Below are positions 42,899-54,146 of a DNA stretch of 64,000 nucleotides, piece by piece. A program made the position numbers and the translations under genes. The DNA comes from Apoda limacodes (lineage: Eukaryota; Arthropoda; Insecta; Lepidoptera; Limacodidae). Every line of letters begins with the position of its first letter. Positions within the stretch are counted from its first letter, which is position 1. The stretch covers positions 1,822,959 to 1,886,958 of the forward strand of contig OX291542.1 of the NCBI GenBank assembly GCA_946406115.1, read 5' to 3'. Below the pieces are notes generated by a model. It was not told the DNA's origin and did not search any database. It worked only from the letters and a program-made list of their open reading frames with translations.

Positions 42899-43115
42899 AA
42901 CTACTGTAACCTTGGCACTTCTTTGAAGCCAATAACTAACTACTGTAACCTTGGCACTTATTTGTAGGTAACAACTAACTACTGTAACCTTGGCACTTCT
43001 TTGCAGCCAACAACTAACTACTGTCACCTCGGCACTTCTTTGTAGCTAACAACTAACTACTGTTACCTTGGAACATCTTTGTAGTCAACAACTAACTACT
43101 GTGATCCTGGGGCTT
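42899..43115. repeat. 39-bp satellite array, right part
   Basis: About 5.5 copies of the unit seen left of LINE-D. The last copies diverge ('ggaacatctttgtagtcaac'). Confidence 0.95.
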
Positions 43116-43875
43116 CTTTCGTGTTACGAGTAGTTCTGAGAATAAAAAGGAACGGTAATTTACACATATTTATTAAACACCCAAAGAAAATTCTGCACCT
43201 ATACTTATAAAAAATTACACTGCACATGGGACATCCTCTCGCATGCTCAGGCTCTACATCCACTCTACTCCAGACATTTTTTACTAGGTATATATTAAAC
43301 TGGTTAAGGTATTAATTTTTTTAAGGATGATGAAGGAAGGAGCTATGATCCAACCAAAGCTTTGTTGTTTAAGGCCTTATTATCTAAAAAAGAGATTTAA
43401 GTTTTAGCCATGCCTGCGTCTCCGTCTGCGTCTTATCAGATTCCAGTTTTATTTTAATGCAATAATCTCATAATGCCTACAGTTTTAAATAAGCAAATTT
43501 GTTATTTATATATTTTGCTTAACATTAAAATATTAACTTTCAATATATGGAAGTAGAAGTTGATATAGAAAGGAGACGTTTCATACCCGGTCTGCACCTT
43601 GTACACATTTCAAAAAAATCGAGGAAAATCTAGAGGTTATCAAAAAAATACTAAAATTACGATAAATGCAGTATTTTTTTGTACAAAACATATTTTAGTA
43701 TACCACATCGCTAAACAGGCAACAATTAGGTACGCCATTATGAGTTCATTCTGAAACCTAATACGAAGTTTTCTAAAAATATATGTAATCAAAATGTTCG
43801 TAATAATTATAAAAAAATATAGTCTAATTTTTATGCAAAAATAAATAACTATACGTAATTATTAATAAAAAGAGC
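43116..43875. other. AT-rich DNA, nothing recognised
   Basis: A missing 5' end of the BEL element would be expected somewhere to the left of 44.3 kb, but no LTR-like sequence was identified here. Confidence 0.4.
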
Positions 43876-44346
43876 TTTTTGGTAAGCGGTCACCGTAGCC
43901 TATGGACGCTTGCAACACCAGGGGCATCACTCGCGCCTTGTCGACCTTTCAGAAATCTAATAACTTCTTTTTTGAAGAACCCCATACTGTAGTCCTTAGA
44001 GAAAACCTTGGCAGGGAGCTCATTCCACAACCCACGCTTTTGCGGGAGGAAGTTTCTCTGAAACCGCACTGTACGCGACCATTTCGGTTCCAAAGTGTGA
44101 GAATGAATTCCCTGTCGATGGCGAGCGGTGCGATGGTAGAAAGTAGCCGTGGGCATCATTTCGAACATTTCCTCAGAACACAATCCATTGTACAAGCGGT
44201 AGAACACACACAGGGAGGCAAAGTCTCTCCTCAGACTTAAGGGCTCGATACCGCAAGTGAGTTTGGGATCGTCGACAATTCTCACAGCCCGTCGTTGAAC
44301 CGAGTCAAAAAGGCCAAGCTGGTATTCGGGTGCACCCGTCCAGAGA
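43876..44346 (-). pseudogene. LINE-A copy 6: C-terminal RT fragment, frame open
   Basis: On the minus strand from 44,346: GAPEYQLGLFDSVQRRAV, then RIVDDPKLTCGIEPLSLRRD, FYHRTARHRQGIHSHTLEP and FFKKEVIRFLKGRQGASD, open to 43,890. The last 45 bp of the LINE-A 3' end are absent, so the left junction is not a normal insertion end. The right end abuts the gag region of the BEL element. 'taaaaag' occurs near both borders and might be a decayed target duplication. Confidence 0.8.
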
Positions 44347-45950
44347 TTAAAAAGGATAGCCTGGGTGTCCTAGATCGTTATTGGAACGACTTTCAATCAA
44401 ATCTTAAAAAATTGTTAAACCAGGACATTAAAGTCGTATGAATATTATACAAGCAACCAATATGATTACGCAAAAGAAAAATATGAAAATATAAGATCTA
44501 CTATGGCAAACTGTGCTTCTCGAATTGAAACCTTGAAACTAAAGTCAGCGGTTCCCTTGGCCATCTCTGGGACCTCAAGGCCAGCAACGCCACCAACCAC
44601 ACCTTCCTTTTCCCAAGCGGGACAAAATTTACGAGATAAAGGTTCCAAAAGCAAAACCGACATGTTGAGAAAGCAAGTCAGCAATTTTAAAGCATTTCAA
44701 CGTACAGTAAATAGCATAAATTTAGACTTATTCACCGTAAAATGGGAATTCGATGATTTGTTACGTACGATCCAATCGCGTTGGTCTATTATTGACTCGT
44801 TACATTGGGAGATAGACAGTGAGTTAGAAAGCCCTAACCAGGAATATGAAAAGGCCTTCTGTGAGTATGAACAGACATACAATCGCATGAAAACGGCCAT
44901 AAATAGCAAGATGTGGTCCATATCGCATAGAGAGACTGCAACACCAAAAATGCAAATACCTGTGTTTAGCTGAAATTACCATCACTGGGTTTCGTTCAAA
45001 GATTTATTTGTAGAAGCAGTGCACAGAAATCCGTCCTTGTCAAATGCGCAGAAAATGCAATACTTAAAAAGCAAAGTAAAGGGAGAAGCTGAAAATTTAT
45101 TCAACATTTACCTATCAGCGCCGACAATTATTCTGTTTGCTGGGATATTTTGAACCATCGTTTAAACAACAAAAAATTTATTTTTACTTCTCACATTGAA
45201 ATACTATTGAACATTCCCGTCTCTCATCAAACCTCGTTATCTCATATAAAAAAATTACACGATACTGCTCAAGATAGCCTAAACGCTATCAAAAATTTGG
45301 GTGTCGACATTAGCACCTGGGATCCTTTGCTTGTTCATATCTTGGCACAAAAAATTTACTCAGAAACTCATAATGATTACGTTGAATCATCAAAACAGCC
45401 ACGGGAATTACCATCACTAAATCAATTTTTGGAGTTTTTGGAAGCCAAGTTTACTTGCATAGAAGCATCACGTAGAAAGCAAGATATTCCTGCCGTCAAA
45501 TATAATAATAACCCTCATCGTCCAAAACAGAATCAACATCAATCAGTTACAAAATACCAAAAACCTAATTTCACTAAACATACATTGTCCAGCAACAAAG
45601 CCATTGCACAATCCAGTAACACAAGACATGTGACACAGAAAATGTGCCCTGTTTGCAAAAATGAAGCGCACGCGTTATACTATTGCGAAAGATTCCTCAA
45701 TATGCATCCATTAGCAAAAAAAGACAGCTATGAATTTAAAATTATGTATTAATTGTCTTTTTGATCATAAAGGCAGACCTTGTATTTCTGAAAAACGATG
45801 TCGTCTTTGCAATGGTCCACATAACAGCATTTTGCATGAAGCATTTGTACAAACCAGCAATGTACAGCAAACCATTCGCGAGCAGGGTCAGCAAATACAT
45901 TCCAACTCGCACGTGTCCTTACAACGTGAGTTACCAGAAATTCTTTAAGC
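44347..45950 (+). pseudogene. BEL/Pao gag, broken
   Basis: A Lys/Glu-rich probable coiled-coil N-terminus (44,360-44,960, with YEKAFCEYEQTYNRM) leads to the DUF1759-like core NYHHWVSFKDLFVEAVHRNP and LKSKVKGEAENL. The stretch 45,150-45,752 continues with LHDTAQDSLNAIKNLGVDI. A CCHC zinc knuckle CPVCKNEAHALYYC follows, then a second Cys/His cluster CINCLFDHKGRPC and CRLCNGPHNSILH (45,738-45,850). Breaks are a frameshift near 44,435, TGA at 44,971-44,973 just before the core, a frameshift near 45,105 and another near 45,740. In the family Gag forms the particle and the knuckles bind RNA. Confidence 0.85.
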
Positions 45951-47937
45951 AACTGATTTACTCAAACCACGTCATGCGAGCTCTTCTCGATAAAGGTTCA
46001 CAAACTTCTCTCATATCCGAAAGAGCAGCACAGCTTAGGCTTACAAAGAAAAAGATGCTATGGTGTTATATCAGGGATAGGAGCAAAAGAAAGCAGCTGT
46101 AAAGACATAATCAAAATTACCTGTATGTCTTTATGTAATGAGTTTGAATTCGAGACAGATGTGTATATTATGAAAAATTTAATTAGCAACCTACCTAGCA
46201 CTTCATTCTCAAAACCAACATGGTCTTACTAAGAAAATATAACATTAGCAGATCCTGAATTTCATGTAAGTCGCCCTGTTGAAATACTATTAGGAGCAGA
46301 TATATATTCAAGTATCATATTAGAAGGGATATGCAGAGCAGAAAATACGGTACCCATAGCTCAGCAGACACGTTTAGGGTGGATTCTTACTGGAAACGTA
46401 AAGAGTTTACAGGGTAATGTCATCTTAAATAACATAGACGCAAGTCAAAAATTTTGGAAAGTAGAAGATATAACTGATGCGTCACCATTATCCCAGGAAG
46501 ATCAGCAATGCATAGACTTTTATCAAGCGACGATAACAAGAAGGGAAGATGGTTGATACGAAGTTAGATTTCCCATGAAACCTACTTTCGAAAAAAGTTT
46601 AGGAAGATCAAAAGAAAAAGCGATAGCACAGTTCCGAAATTTAGAAAACAAATTTAAAAGCGACCAAACCTTGGAAACAGAGTATAAGCAATTCATGAAT
46701 GAATACATTTCGCTCGGTCGCACGGTAACGAGACACCGCTTTGTTTCTTACCACATCATTCTGTCCATCGCGCGGACTCTACTACAACCAAGCGGCGTGT
46801 TGTTTTTAATGCGTCAGCAAAAACGTCATCTGGCAGTAGCTTAAATGACCTCATGTTTAGAGGGCCGAATTTACAACAGGACCTTCAAGCTTTAATTTTG
46901 AAATGGAGAAAATTCCCTTACACCTATAGTGCCGATATAGAAAAAATATTTCGCCAAATTTGGTAACATAAAGAAGATCAAAACCTTCAGCAGATAGTTT
47001 GGAGAAGCTCACCATTTACTGTACTAAAAGAATATAAACTAGCGACCGTCACTTACGGTACCAAAGCAGATCCTTTTCTAGCAATGATGACTTTAAAGAA
47101 GTTAGCATGTGACGAGAGAGAAAATTATCCAGAAGCAGCAAAGATTCTTGAACATTCATTTTACATTGATGACGTTCTTCATGGATGTCACTCTATAACT
47201 TCAGCTCAGCAGCTAAAACAAGACCTCAAAAAATTGTTAAAGGCCGGGGGTTTTAACCTCCGAAAATGGGTATCAAATTCCTCAGATATCACCCAGGGAG
47301 AAAATGGAAATAGTTTTCAGTTCAAGCATGCACAGTCAACAAAACACTTGGCCTCAGATGGGAGCCTACTACGGATGTCTTTACAATTGAACCTAATATA
47401 ATTTTTTCACCAAAATTAACAAAAACAGCACTTTTATCGGACATATCAAAATTATTTGACCCTCTGGGTTGGCTCACACCTCTTTCTACAAAACTAAAGA
47501 TGCTGTTCCAGTCTGTCTGGATTTCAAATATTGCGTGGGATGAACAAGTTAACGAAAATATCGCCGAGCAGTGGTTAAAATTAAAAGAAGATATTATCAA
47601 CATTGATCACTTTAAAATACAAAGATGGTTAGGAACGCAGCAATCAGGCAGCATAGAGCTTCACGGATTTTATGATGCATCGTCCAAAGCCTACGCATGT
47701 GTCATATATTGTAAAGTAAGAAAAAATTATAGCAGCAAAAGTAACATCATAATGGTAATAGCAAAATCAAGATTAGTACCAGCTAATAAAAACCTTTCTA
47801 TGCCCAGACTCGAACTAAGTGGAGCGCTTTTACTGTCAAAATTAATGCAAAAAGTAAAAGAAACACTTTCCGAATATAGCATTCTAAGTTTTGGTTGGAC
47901 AGATTCTAAAGTAGTTCTTCGCTGGCTTCAAGGCGAT
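45951..47937 (+). pseudogene. BEL/Pao pol: protease, reverse transcriptase and RNase H, broken
   Basis: The retropepsin-like block reads ALLDKGSQTSLIS at about 45,980-46,015. The Ser/Thr that normally follows the catalytic Asp is Lys, which should inactivate it. IEILLGAD-type sequence and RLGWILTGNV follow. RT shows NDLMFRGPNLQQDL, YSADIEKIFRQIW (catalytic Asp block, then a stop at 46,963) and FYIDDVLHGC with the Tyr-Ile-Asp-Asp box at 47,162-47,173 intact. FDPLGWLTPL comes next, then RNase H with GFYDASSKAYACVIY, MPRLELSGALLLSKLM and GWTDSKVVLRWLQGD at its interrupted end. Frameshifts lie near 46,060, 46,720 and 47,330, with stops at 46,230 and 46,555. The element is interrupted in the last codons by the 47,938 insertion. 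Confidence 0.85.
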
Positions 47938-49489
47938 TGTGTGGACAGACCCTTCGATATCTGTGGCACAAGGTTTTGCCCGTGACAAGGAGTTTCTTCT
48001 TAGGCGCTTGAGATATTAAAACGCGTATATGCACACAACAGACCGATTTTATTTTGCTTTACTTATGCTTCTAATTCTTACATTCTAGCTTAAATTCTAA
48101 CACATATTTACATTATTTCACTTTTAAACATTATATTAGTATCTGATGGATACCTTTTGAAGCTTCTTGATCGACTGAATACAAATTCAAAATTCGTTCT
48201 ATATTTATAGTAAAAATTAAAAACCCCATCAGAGGGAGAGGTTGTTCCATAGAACCTTCTAGATTTAGTACTTAACTTATTGTACTTACTATGGTGACTA
48301 AAAATCTAGCCCACACAAAAACTTAGTGAAAGACAACATATAGTAGTTGATATAGACATATATCGAAAGTGTAGTTTTTATAGCCAAACGGTAGGAGCTA
48401 TAATGACCATTTAGGTGTCCTAAGATAGAGCTTTCGGAGACGGTTCCAATGACGCATAGTGGTATGTTCCATCGTCTACGGTTAGGCCGTAGTGAGAGAA
48501 GAGCTGGTTTTTTAGTTCTCAGGGCTTTCTGCCTACACTAGATGACTACCGACTTGGTGTTATATGTCAAAAAATGGACCTAAAATTCGGACATACCTTT
48601 CAGTGTTTTTGGTGTCTGTCAGTATGTTATATCATGAAAAAATGTGTGATATAAGTTTTCAGGATTTTCCTTGTGCTCCTGTACTTCAGGGCTTAAAGTT
48701 ACCTGTATGAAACCTATTTATTTTGATAGATGCCTATAAGAGGTATCTAGTGATATATTTATCTTTAACCTATGCAACCCGGTTACTGAGTTATAAGCTA
48801 TCGTATTTCATAACTTTACACGTAATTTGTGCCCCAACCATACTACCTATCGTAACGGTATAGATACCTACGTGTAGGGGCAAAGGTGTGCTTTTAACCT
48901 GTAATGTTTATTTTAGGCATAGCCTAAGGACTTAATGACCCTAGCCAGGTAAAGTTTTAGACAGTCTTTCTCTTTTTTACCCATAGACCCATCCCTTTTG
49001 TATCTCTATTGCAGTCTATTATCAAAGGAGTGAGGGAGAAAGAATGTACAATACTCAACACGCTAACTATTTTCACCTGTAACTTATTAACCGTACATAC
49101 GGTCTATATGGAACTTTACATAGTAGTTCTGTACAGTTTTGCACAACAAATGACATATGTTTTACATATATATATTAAACTAAATTTCCCACTTTTTTGG
49201 GGATAGTCGCGCGTACAAAGTCGACAACATGTCTGTACTCACACAATATTATTTTTGATATCAACAAATAGTAAAGAGGGGAAATGAAACAAACCTGCTC
49301 TAATTTTACAGTTATTGTTTTTACAAGTTTTAAATCTAAACTAGTCCCTATTAGGAAAATAGTTTTTATTGTGTAAATATATACTTAATATTAACTTATT
49401 ATTACGAACATTACATGACAAAAAATATGCATTTTTATATAAATGTTTATAGATGCAATTTGTGTTGCATTCTTGCAGCGGTGATAACA
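47938..49489. mobile_element. 1,552-bp TG...CA insertion with 5-bp target duplication (solo-LTR-like)
   Basis: It begins 'tgtgtggacagacc' and ends 'gcggtgataaca'. It is flanked by 'gcgat' at 47,933-47,937 and 49,490-49,494. Removing one 'gcgat' and the insert would make the surrounding BEL frame continuous at this point, so the borders are firm. TG...CA ends plus a 5-bp duplication are LTR hallmarks. No coding sequence was found within, which suggests a solo LTR or a non-autonomous LTR element. It is unrelated in sequence to the BEL 3' LTR candidate. Confidence 0.75.
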
Positions 49490-50262
49490 GCGATCCTGGA
49501 AAATGGAAAAGCTTCGTAGCCAACCGCGTGAAGCAAATAACAGAGGTGATGCCCGCAAAACAGTGGTGCTATATTCAATCAGCGAAAAAGAAGCTAATTG
49601 GCTATCGGAAACTAAAGAAAAACCCAGTGAAGAGAACCTTCACTCTTTCTCCACTGACTTAGAAATGAAAAAAACCACTACACGTGAATAGCATTACGCA
49701 TTTAAATAACGACACAAGTATCATACAACAACTATTAAACAAACACAGCACTTTTACCCGGACAGTCCGTATAGTAGCCTGGGGGCTTAGAGCACTTTGT
49801 AAAAATAAAACTAAGGCTAATTATCTCACAGTTAGCGAGCTACGAACAGCAAAAATGTTTATTATAAAAAATTAAAAAAAGTGAATTTACATTAGAAGTG
49901 AACAGCCTACAAAAGAAAACAGAACAAGTGAGCATCAAAAGCAAAATATTAAACTTAAATCCTTACCTGGATTCAAACGATCTCCTGAGAGTAGGCGGGA
50001 GGCTAAAAAATGCAAAAATAAACCCAGAAATGAAACATCCGATTATTCTCCCACACAATCATCCGTTATCAGATTTGATCATCGTTATCAGAAATACTGG
50101 ATTATAGGTGGTCAGCGTTACGTAAAGAGACGCGTACGCCAATGTGTGACGTGTAGGAAACACAATCCAAATCAACAATACCAAATTATGGCTGATCTGC
50201 CGCCAGCACGCATCAATCTATCTCGACCTTTTCATCATACGGGAGTTGACTTTACAGGTCAC
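49490..50262 (+). pseudogene. BEL/Pao pol: RNase H-integrase linker and integrase N-terminus
   Basis: WKSFVANRVKQITEVMPAKQ (49,503-49,560) is followed by an internal deletion, then STDLEMK, YLTVSELRTAKMFIIK, LDSNDLLRVGGRLKNAKINP and PIILPHNHPLSDLII. The integrase zinc region and first catalytic segment follow: RRVRQCVTCRKHNP, MADLPPARINLSRPF and GVDFTGH, with the first catalytic Asp at 50,248. There are at least four frame changes (near 49,595, 49,690, 49,880 and 50,085). It breaks off at the second insertion. Confidence 0.8.
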
Positions 50263-53163
50263 GTTTTGTAATAATCTTCACCGTGAAAAGAAGGTTTAGT
50301 CTTATGATATTTCATTTATTTAAAATTAAATTAGCATAATTAAATACCTTAATTTAGCTTAATTAAGTAACTTATCTATCCAATCTAAACTTAGCTATTA
50401 TTTGTCTGTCCAAATTCGCCATTGTGAAACCGGAGTGTGCTCGAAGGTTTCCGCTTATCGTTCATGCTCACACCACGCTGAGTTCGCTTATCCACTCCTG
50501 AAATTCGAAAATAAAATTGTATATATATTGGATTCGCAATAATTAATAATATTAAATCAAAATGAAATTAAAGTGACTTTAGAAAAGGGGCCTATAAATA
50601 CCTATATGAATAGGTATTTAATAAATTCTCTAAAATTTATAAGAAATATGAAATTATAAATCAACAAATAAAATTACAGATCTAAAATAAGAATTAAGAA
50701 GCATTTTTAATTAATTGGACCCTTTATCCTAATCTCCAAACAGATATAATTAATTTTGCCTTTTTTTGTAATTATCAAATTAATTATGATAATTTGACTA
50801 ATCATATCTGTTGCCCTCTCCTCGAGATTTTTAAATAGAAAAACCGCAATCTATTTAAAATCTCTTAAACCTTACACTAAATATATACATCGCTTTAATT
50901 TTGTGATTATGTGTGATTGACAATGTATATGTATAAAATTTTATGTAGTGATAAGTGTATGTGTAGAGTTATATCTATGAAATATATTAAATATAGTATA
51001 TTTATTTTTGGAATCTAAATAAATATACGAAAAGAGAAAAACAGAGATCCAATCTTCTTCCTGAAAATTTAGAATATCTAAGCAACCTGTTATATATATT
51101 CTTGAAATCTTTAATATGAGTTTCAAACCATCAAACAGATTTCCAAATCATCTCATAGGTATCACACTAGGACTCAGACATAGATTGTTTATTCTCCTCC
51201 TAAAATAATACCTATTACACAATCATACTTCTCTCCTAAAGTCTGCAGACATCCTAGACTTCTAAGTCATGCTAGACTCCTAAGACATAGAATATTTTAA
51301 TATCAATGTTGAAAACCAAATTTCAAACATTGTCTGTATTTACCTAGTCTAACATCTGTTCGTGACGAGCATTTCCAATTCTATAACCACGTAGGAATCA
51401 ATTATATGAGGTATAGCAAACACGCTGGATTCCAACACGCTGACGCCCGAGATCAAAAGTTTCCTCCACGAGTTTCCCAGAGACGTCATATATCATTTCC
51501 CGAAGCTACAAACTCGAAAATGACGTTGAACATAGTTAGGTGATGAAGCTGTGTTGTGAAGTAATTTCTAGTATGCTCCAGCATTAGAAATAGGTGCCGC
51601 CCCTGATCCACCTAGTTTCCTGGGGACGCTGACAGATACCCACTACTGGGGTGGTTTGAGTCCCTAAATGTATGTTGTCTCAAAAAAGGATTATTTTCAA
51701 AAGTTAAATTGAGATATTAAAATTACTTCTCAACTCTAGAAGTAATTAGTTATAAGAATAAACTTGTATTCAAGAAAATTATATTCACTCATTGTTAAAA
51801 TTATTTAATTTGATGTGTTTCTAAGGTTATGTGAATTATATGGATTTATCTCTATCCGATACTTCATGAAATTCAGTGACTTGACTAAATTTAGAAGTCA
51901 CGACTGCGAAGAATAGTTAGGTATAAAAATACCTATAGATTTTATGTTCTCTCGGCGATAATGTATTTACTAATAAACACATTTTTATATTTGTTGTGTG
52001 TTCTCTTGACAGGATAATTTAGTTTTTAATTATTTTCATGTAGTATTAAGCCTTTCAAACATTTCGTTTGAAAATCACTTAATGAAGTTTCAAATTAAAT
52101 GCTTAAGTAGTTGTAATCGCCCAGTTGAAACAATACACATCAAACAAAATACCATAACAACTTTACAAACATTCAATCAATCACAAAACACTTTTGTAAA
52201 TAAATTCGATTTCAAAAGCTCCCTCCTACTCCAACTAATTGATAAATCAAAATTGCAGTTGTTGTCCGATGTTTGTTGTCCGATGTTTGCTGTCACAGTC
52301 GAAATTTACTCCCTCAAACTGTATAAAAAGGAAAGAAAACCCTACTTGAAACTTAAAGATTCGTTTCAGGCCTAAGCTCCTAATTTATAAAACCAGTTGA
52401 GAAATGAACAAGAAAATTAATCAGACAAAATGCAGGAAGTTGAAAGAAAATCACCTCTCGTCTCATGTTGTATTAACACCTTAACTAATTATAATATATA
52501 TAGTAAATAGTTTAAATTATATGGTGTAATAATTATAATAATCATAAATAAAAAAAAAATGATTCTGTTTAGCAACTGTATGAGGAGCTCCAATTACATA
52601 GATTTTTTTTTATTTGTTAAGATGCACAATTAAAAAAAAAATTTAAATTTTAAGTAATTTCGTATATCACTTTAACTAAAATCACTGTTTTTCACTGACC
52701 CCACTACGACTGCATTCCAATGCACCCTCTGGCTGACTGAGGTAACTTCGTTCCTGCAAACGTTTCCTGGAAATCCTTTGTACCAGCTATCGACTCTGGT
52801 TTTTTAAAGCATTCACACGGCTTAAGGATTTATTATAACTGGCTATTCAATAACTTATTCTGTATCCTTTTTTCATACCTAAATAGTGACAAACTGAAAC
52901 TACACCCAATTTCTACATCACTCAAAGATAAAAACAAAACACAGTTTGAGAACGTGACTTTCTATAGTTAAAGTTACCAAATTTTAGTTGACTCTTTAAA
53001 AGATTAAGTAATTTTTTCACAGTGTAAAAACACTCGATATTTCTGTCCGTCACCATAGACGAAATTGAGTGTGTTAAATGAAAGCACCTATTTAAGAATT
53101 GAGCAAAGTTTCAGTTCTCTATATTTACTTGCATGTTTATTTTTAAAGTTGCATAAAACGATA
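50263..53163. mobile_element. Second insertion in the BEL integrase, about 2.9 kb, unclassified
   Basis: It separates the first from the second catalytic segment of the integrase. Borders are good to about 5 bp. Possible short flanking repeats ('gttt', or 'acgtt'/'atgtt') are not convincing. The insert is AT-rich. A stretch from 50,267 to 52,011 begins TG, ends CA and has 'aataaa' close to its right end, so it might be an LTR followed by unknown sequence. A 97-codon frame at 52,082-52,375 is unrecognised. Confidence 0.45.
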
Positions 53164-54146
53164 TGTTTCAGTTTTTATAAAAGTAAATAAAGGCCTCAAG
53201 ATGACAAAGGGATATGTAGCAGTATTTATATGCATGGTAACTAAAGCCGTACGTACATCTGGAACTGGTTTCGGATCTGACGTCTGCAGCATTTCTAGCA
53301 GCTTTAAGAAGAATGGCAGCGCGAAGAGGGACACCGGGCCATCTGTACAGCGACAACGGTTCAAATTTTGTTAAAGCGAGTAGAGATTTGCAAAAGGATT
53401 TTGAAGAAATACAAAGATCATTTACTAATGAATTCATGGCGGAAATAGCAGATATGGAAATTAATTGGCACTTCTCCGCCCCCACATGGGCTTCAGCTGG
53501 AGGTTTGTGGGAAGCAGCCGTAAAAAGCTTAAAATATCACCTGAAAAGAGTAATTAACGAGCAAAGATTTACTTTTGAAGAGTATTCTACCATTTTAGCA
53601 CAGTGTGAAGCTTGCCTTAACTCCAGGCAATTGTGCCATCTATCAGAAGATCCTGAAGACCTGAATTATTTGACCCTTGCTCACTTCTTGACCGGTGGTC
53701 CAACACTATTATTACACGAAACTGAAGGTGATCTACGAACGCGGTGGCATTTTACACAAAAAATCTTTAACGATATTTGGAAAAGATGGCGTAAAGAATA
53801 TTTAAATCAGCTGACAATACGAAGCAAATGGACAAAGACACAGACTAATATACAGCTTTATGATGTAGTTATCATAAGTGATGCAAATTAACCTTCTGGG
53901 AAATGGGCGATGGGTCGCGTAGTTAAACTCCATCCAGGAAGTGACGGCTATGTGCGAGTTGTAACACTCAAAACCAAAAATGGCTACCTGAAAAGACCTA
54001 TCGTTAAGTTATCGATTTAACCTGTTCATAAAGAACAAAATCAAGAAAGGCAAAAGCTAGTTGACAACCCTGTACAGCAATCAACAAATAAACATAACGA
54101 ACCTAAAAGACAAAGAAACAAACCAGAATACTGTTTTCTTACGTTA
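53164..54146 (+). pseudogene. BEL/Pao integrase core (D2, E) and C-terminal domain
   Basis: KMTKGYVAVFICMVTKAV reads on from the insertion border. After a small duplication or frameshift near 53,250 the frame 53,313-53,891 carries TPGHLYSDNGSNF (second Asp, 53,352) and WASAGGLWEAAVKSLKYHLK (Glu, 53,511). The C-terminal DUF5641-like block has LYDVVIISDAN, a TAA stop at 53,889, then GRVVKLHPGSDGYVRVVTLK and LKRPIVKLSI ending at 54,018. With 50,248 the three catalytic acidic residues of an integrase are all represented, but split and frame-broken. Confidence 0.85.

Noticed and set aside
44503..44684. Minus-strand frame opposite gag
   Set aside because: It lies in the shadow of the gag reading frame, whose family motifs are clear on the plus strand.
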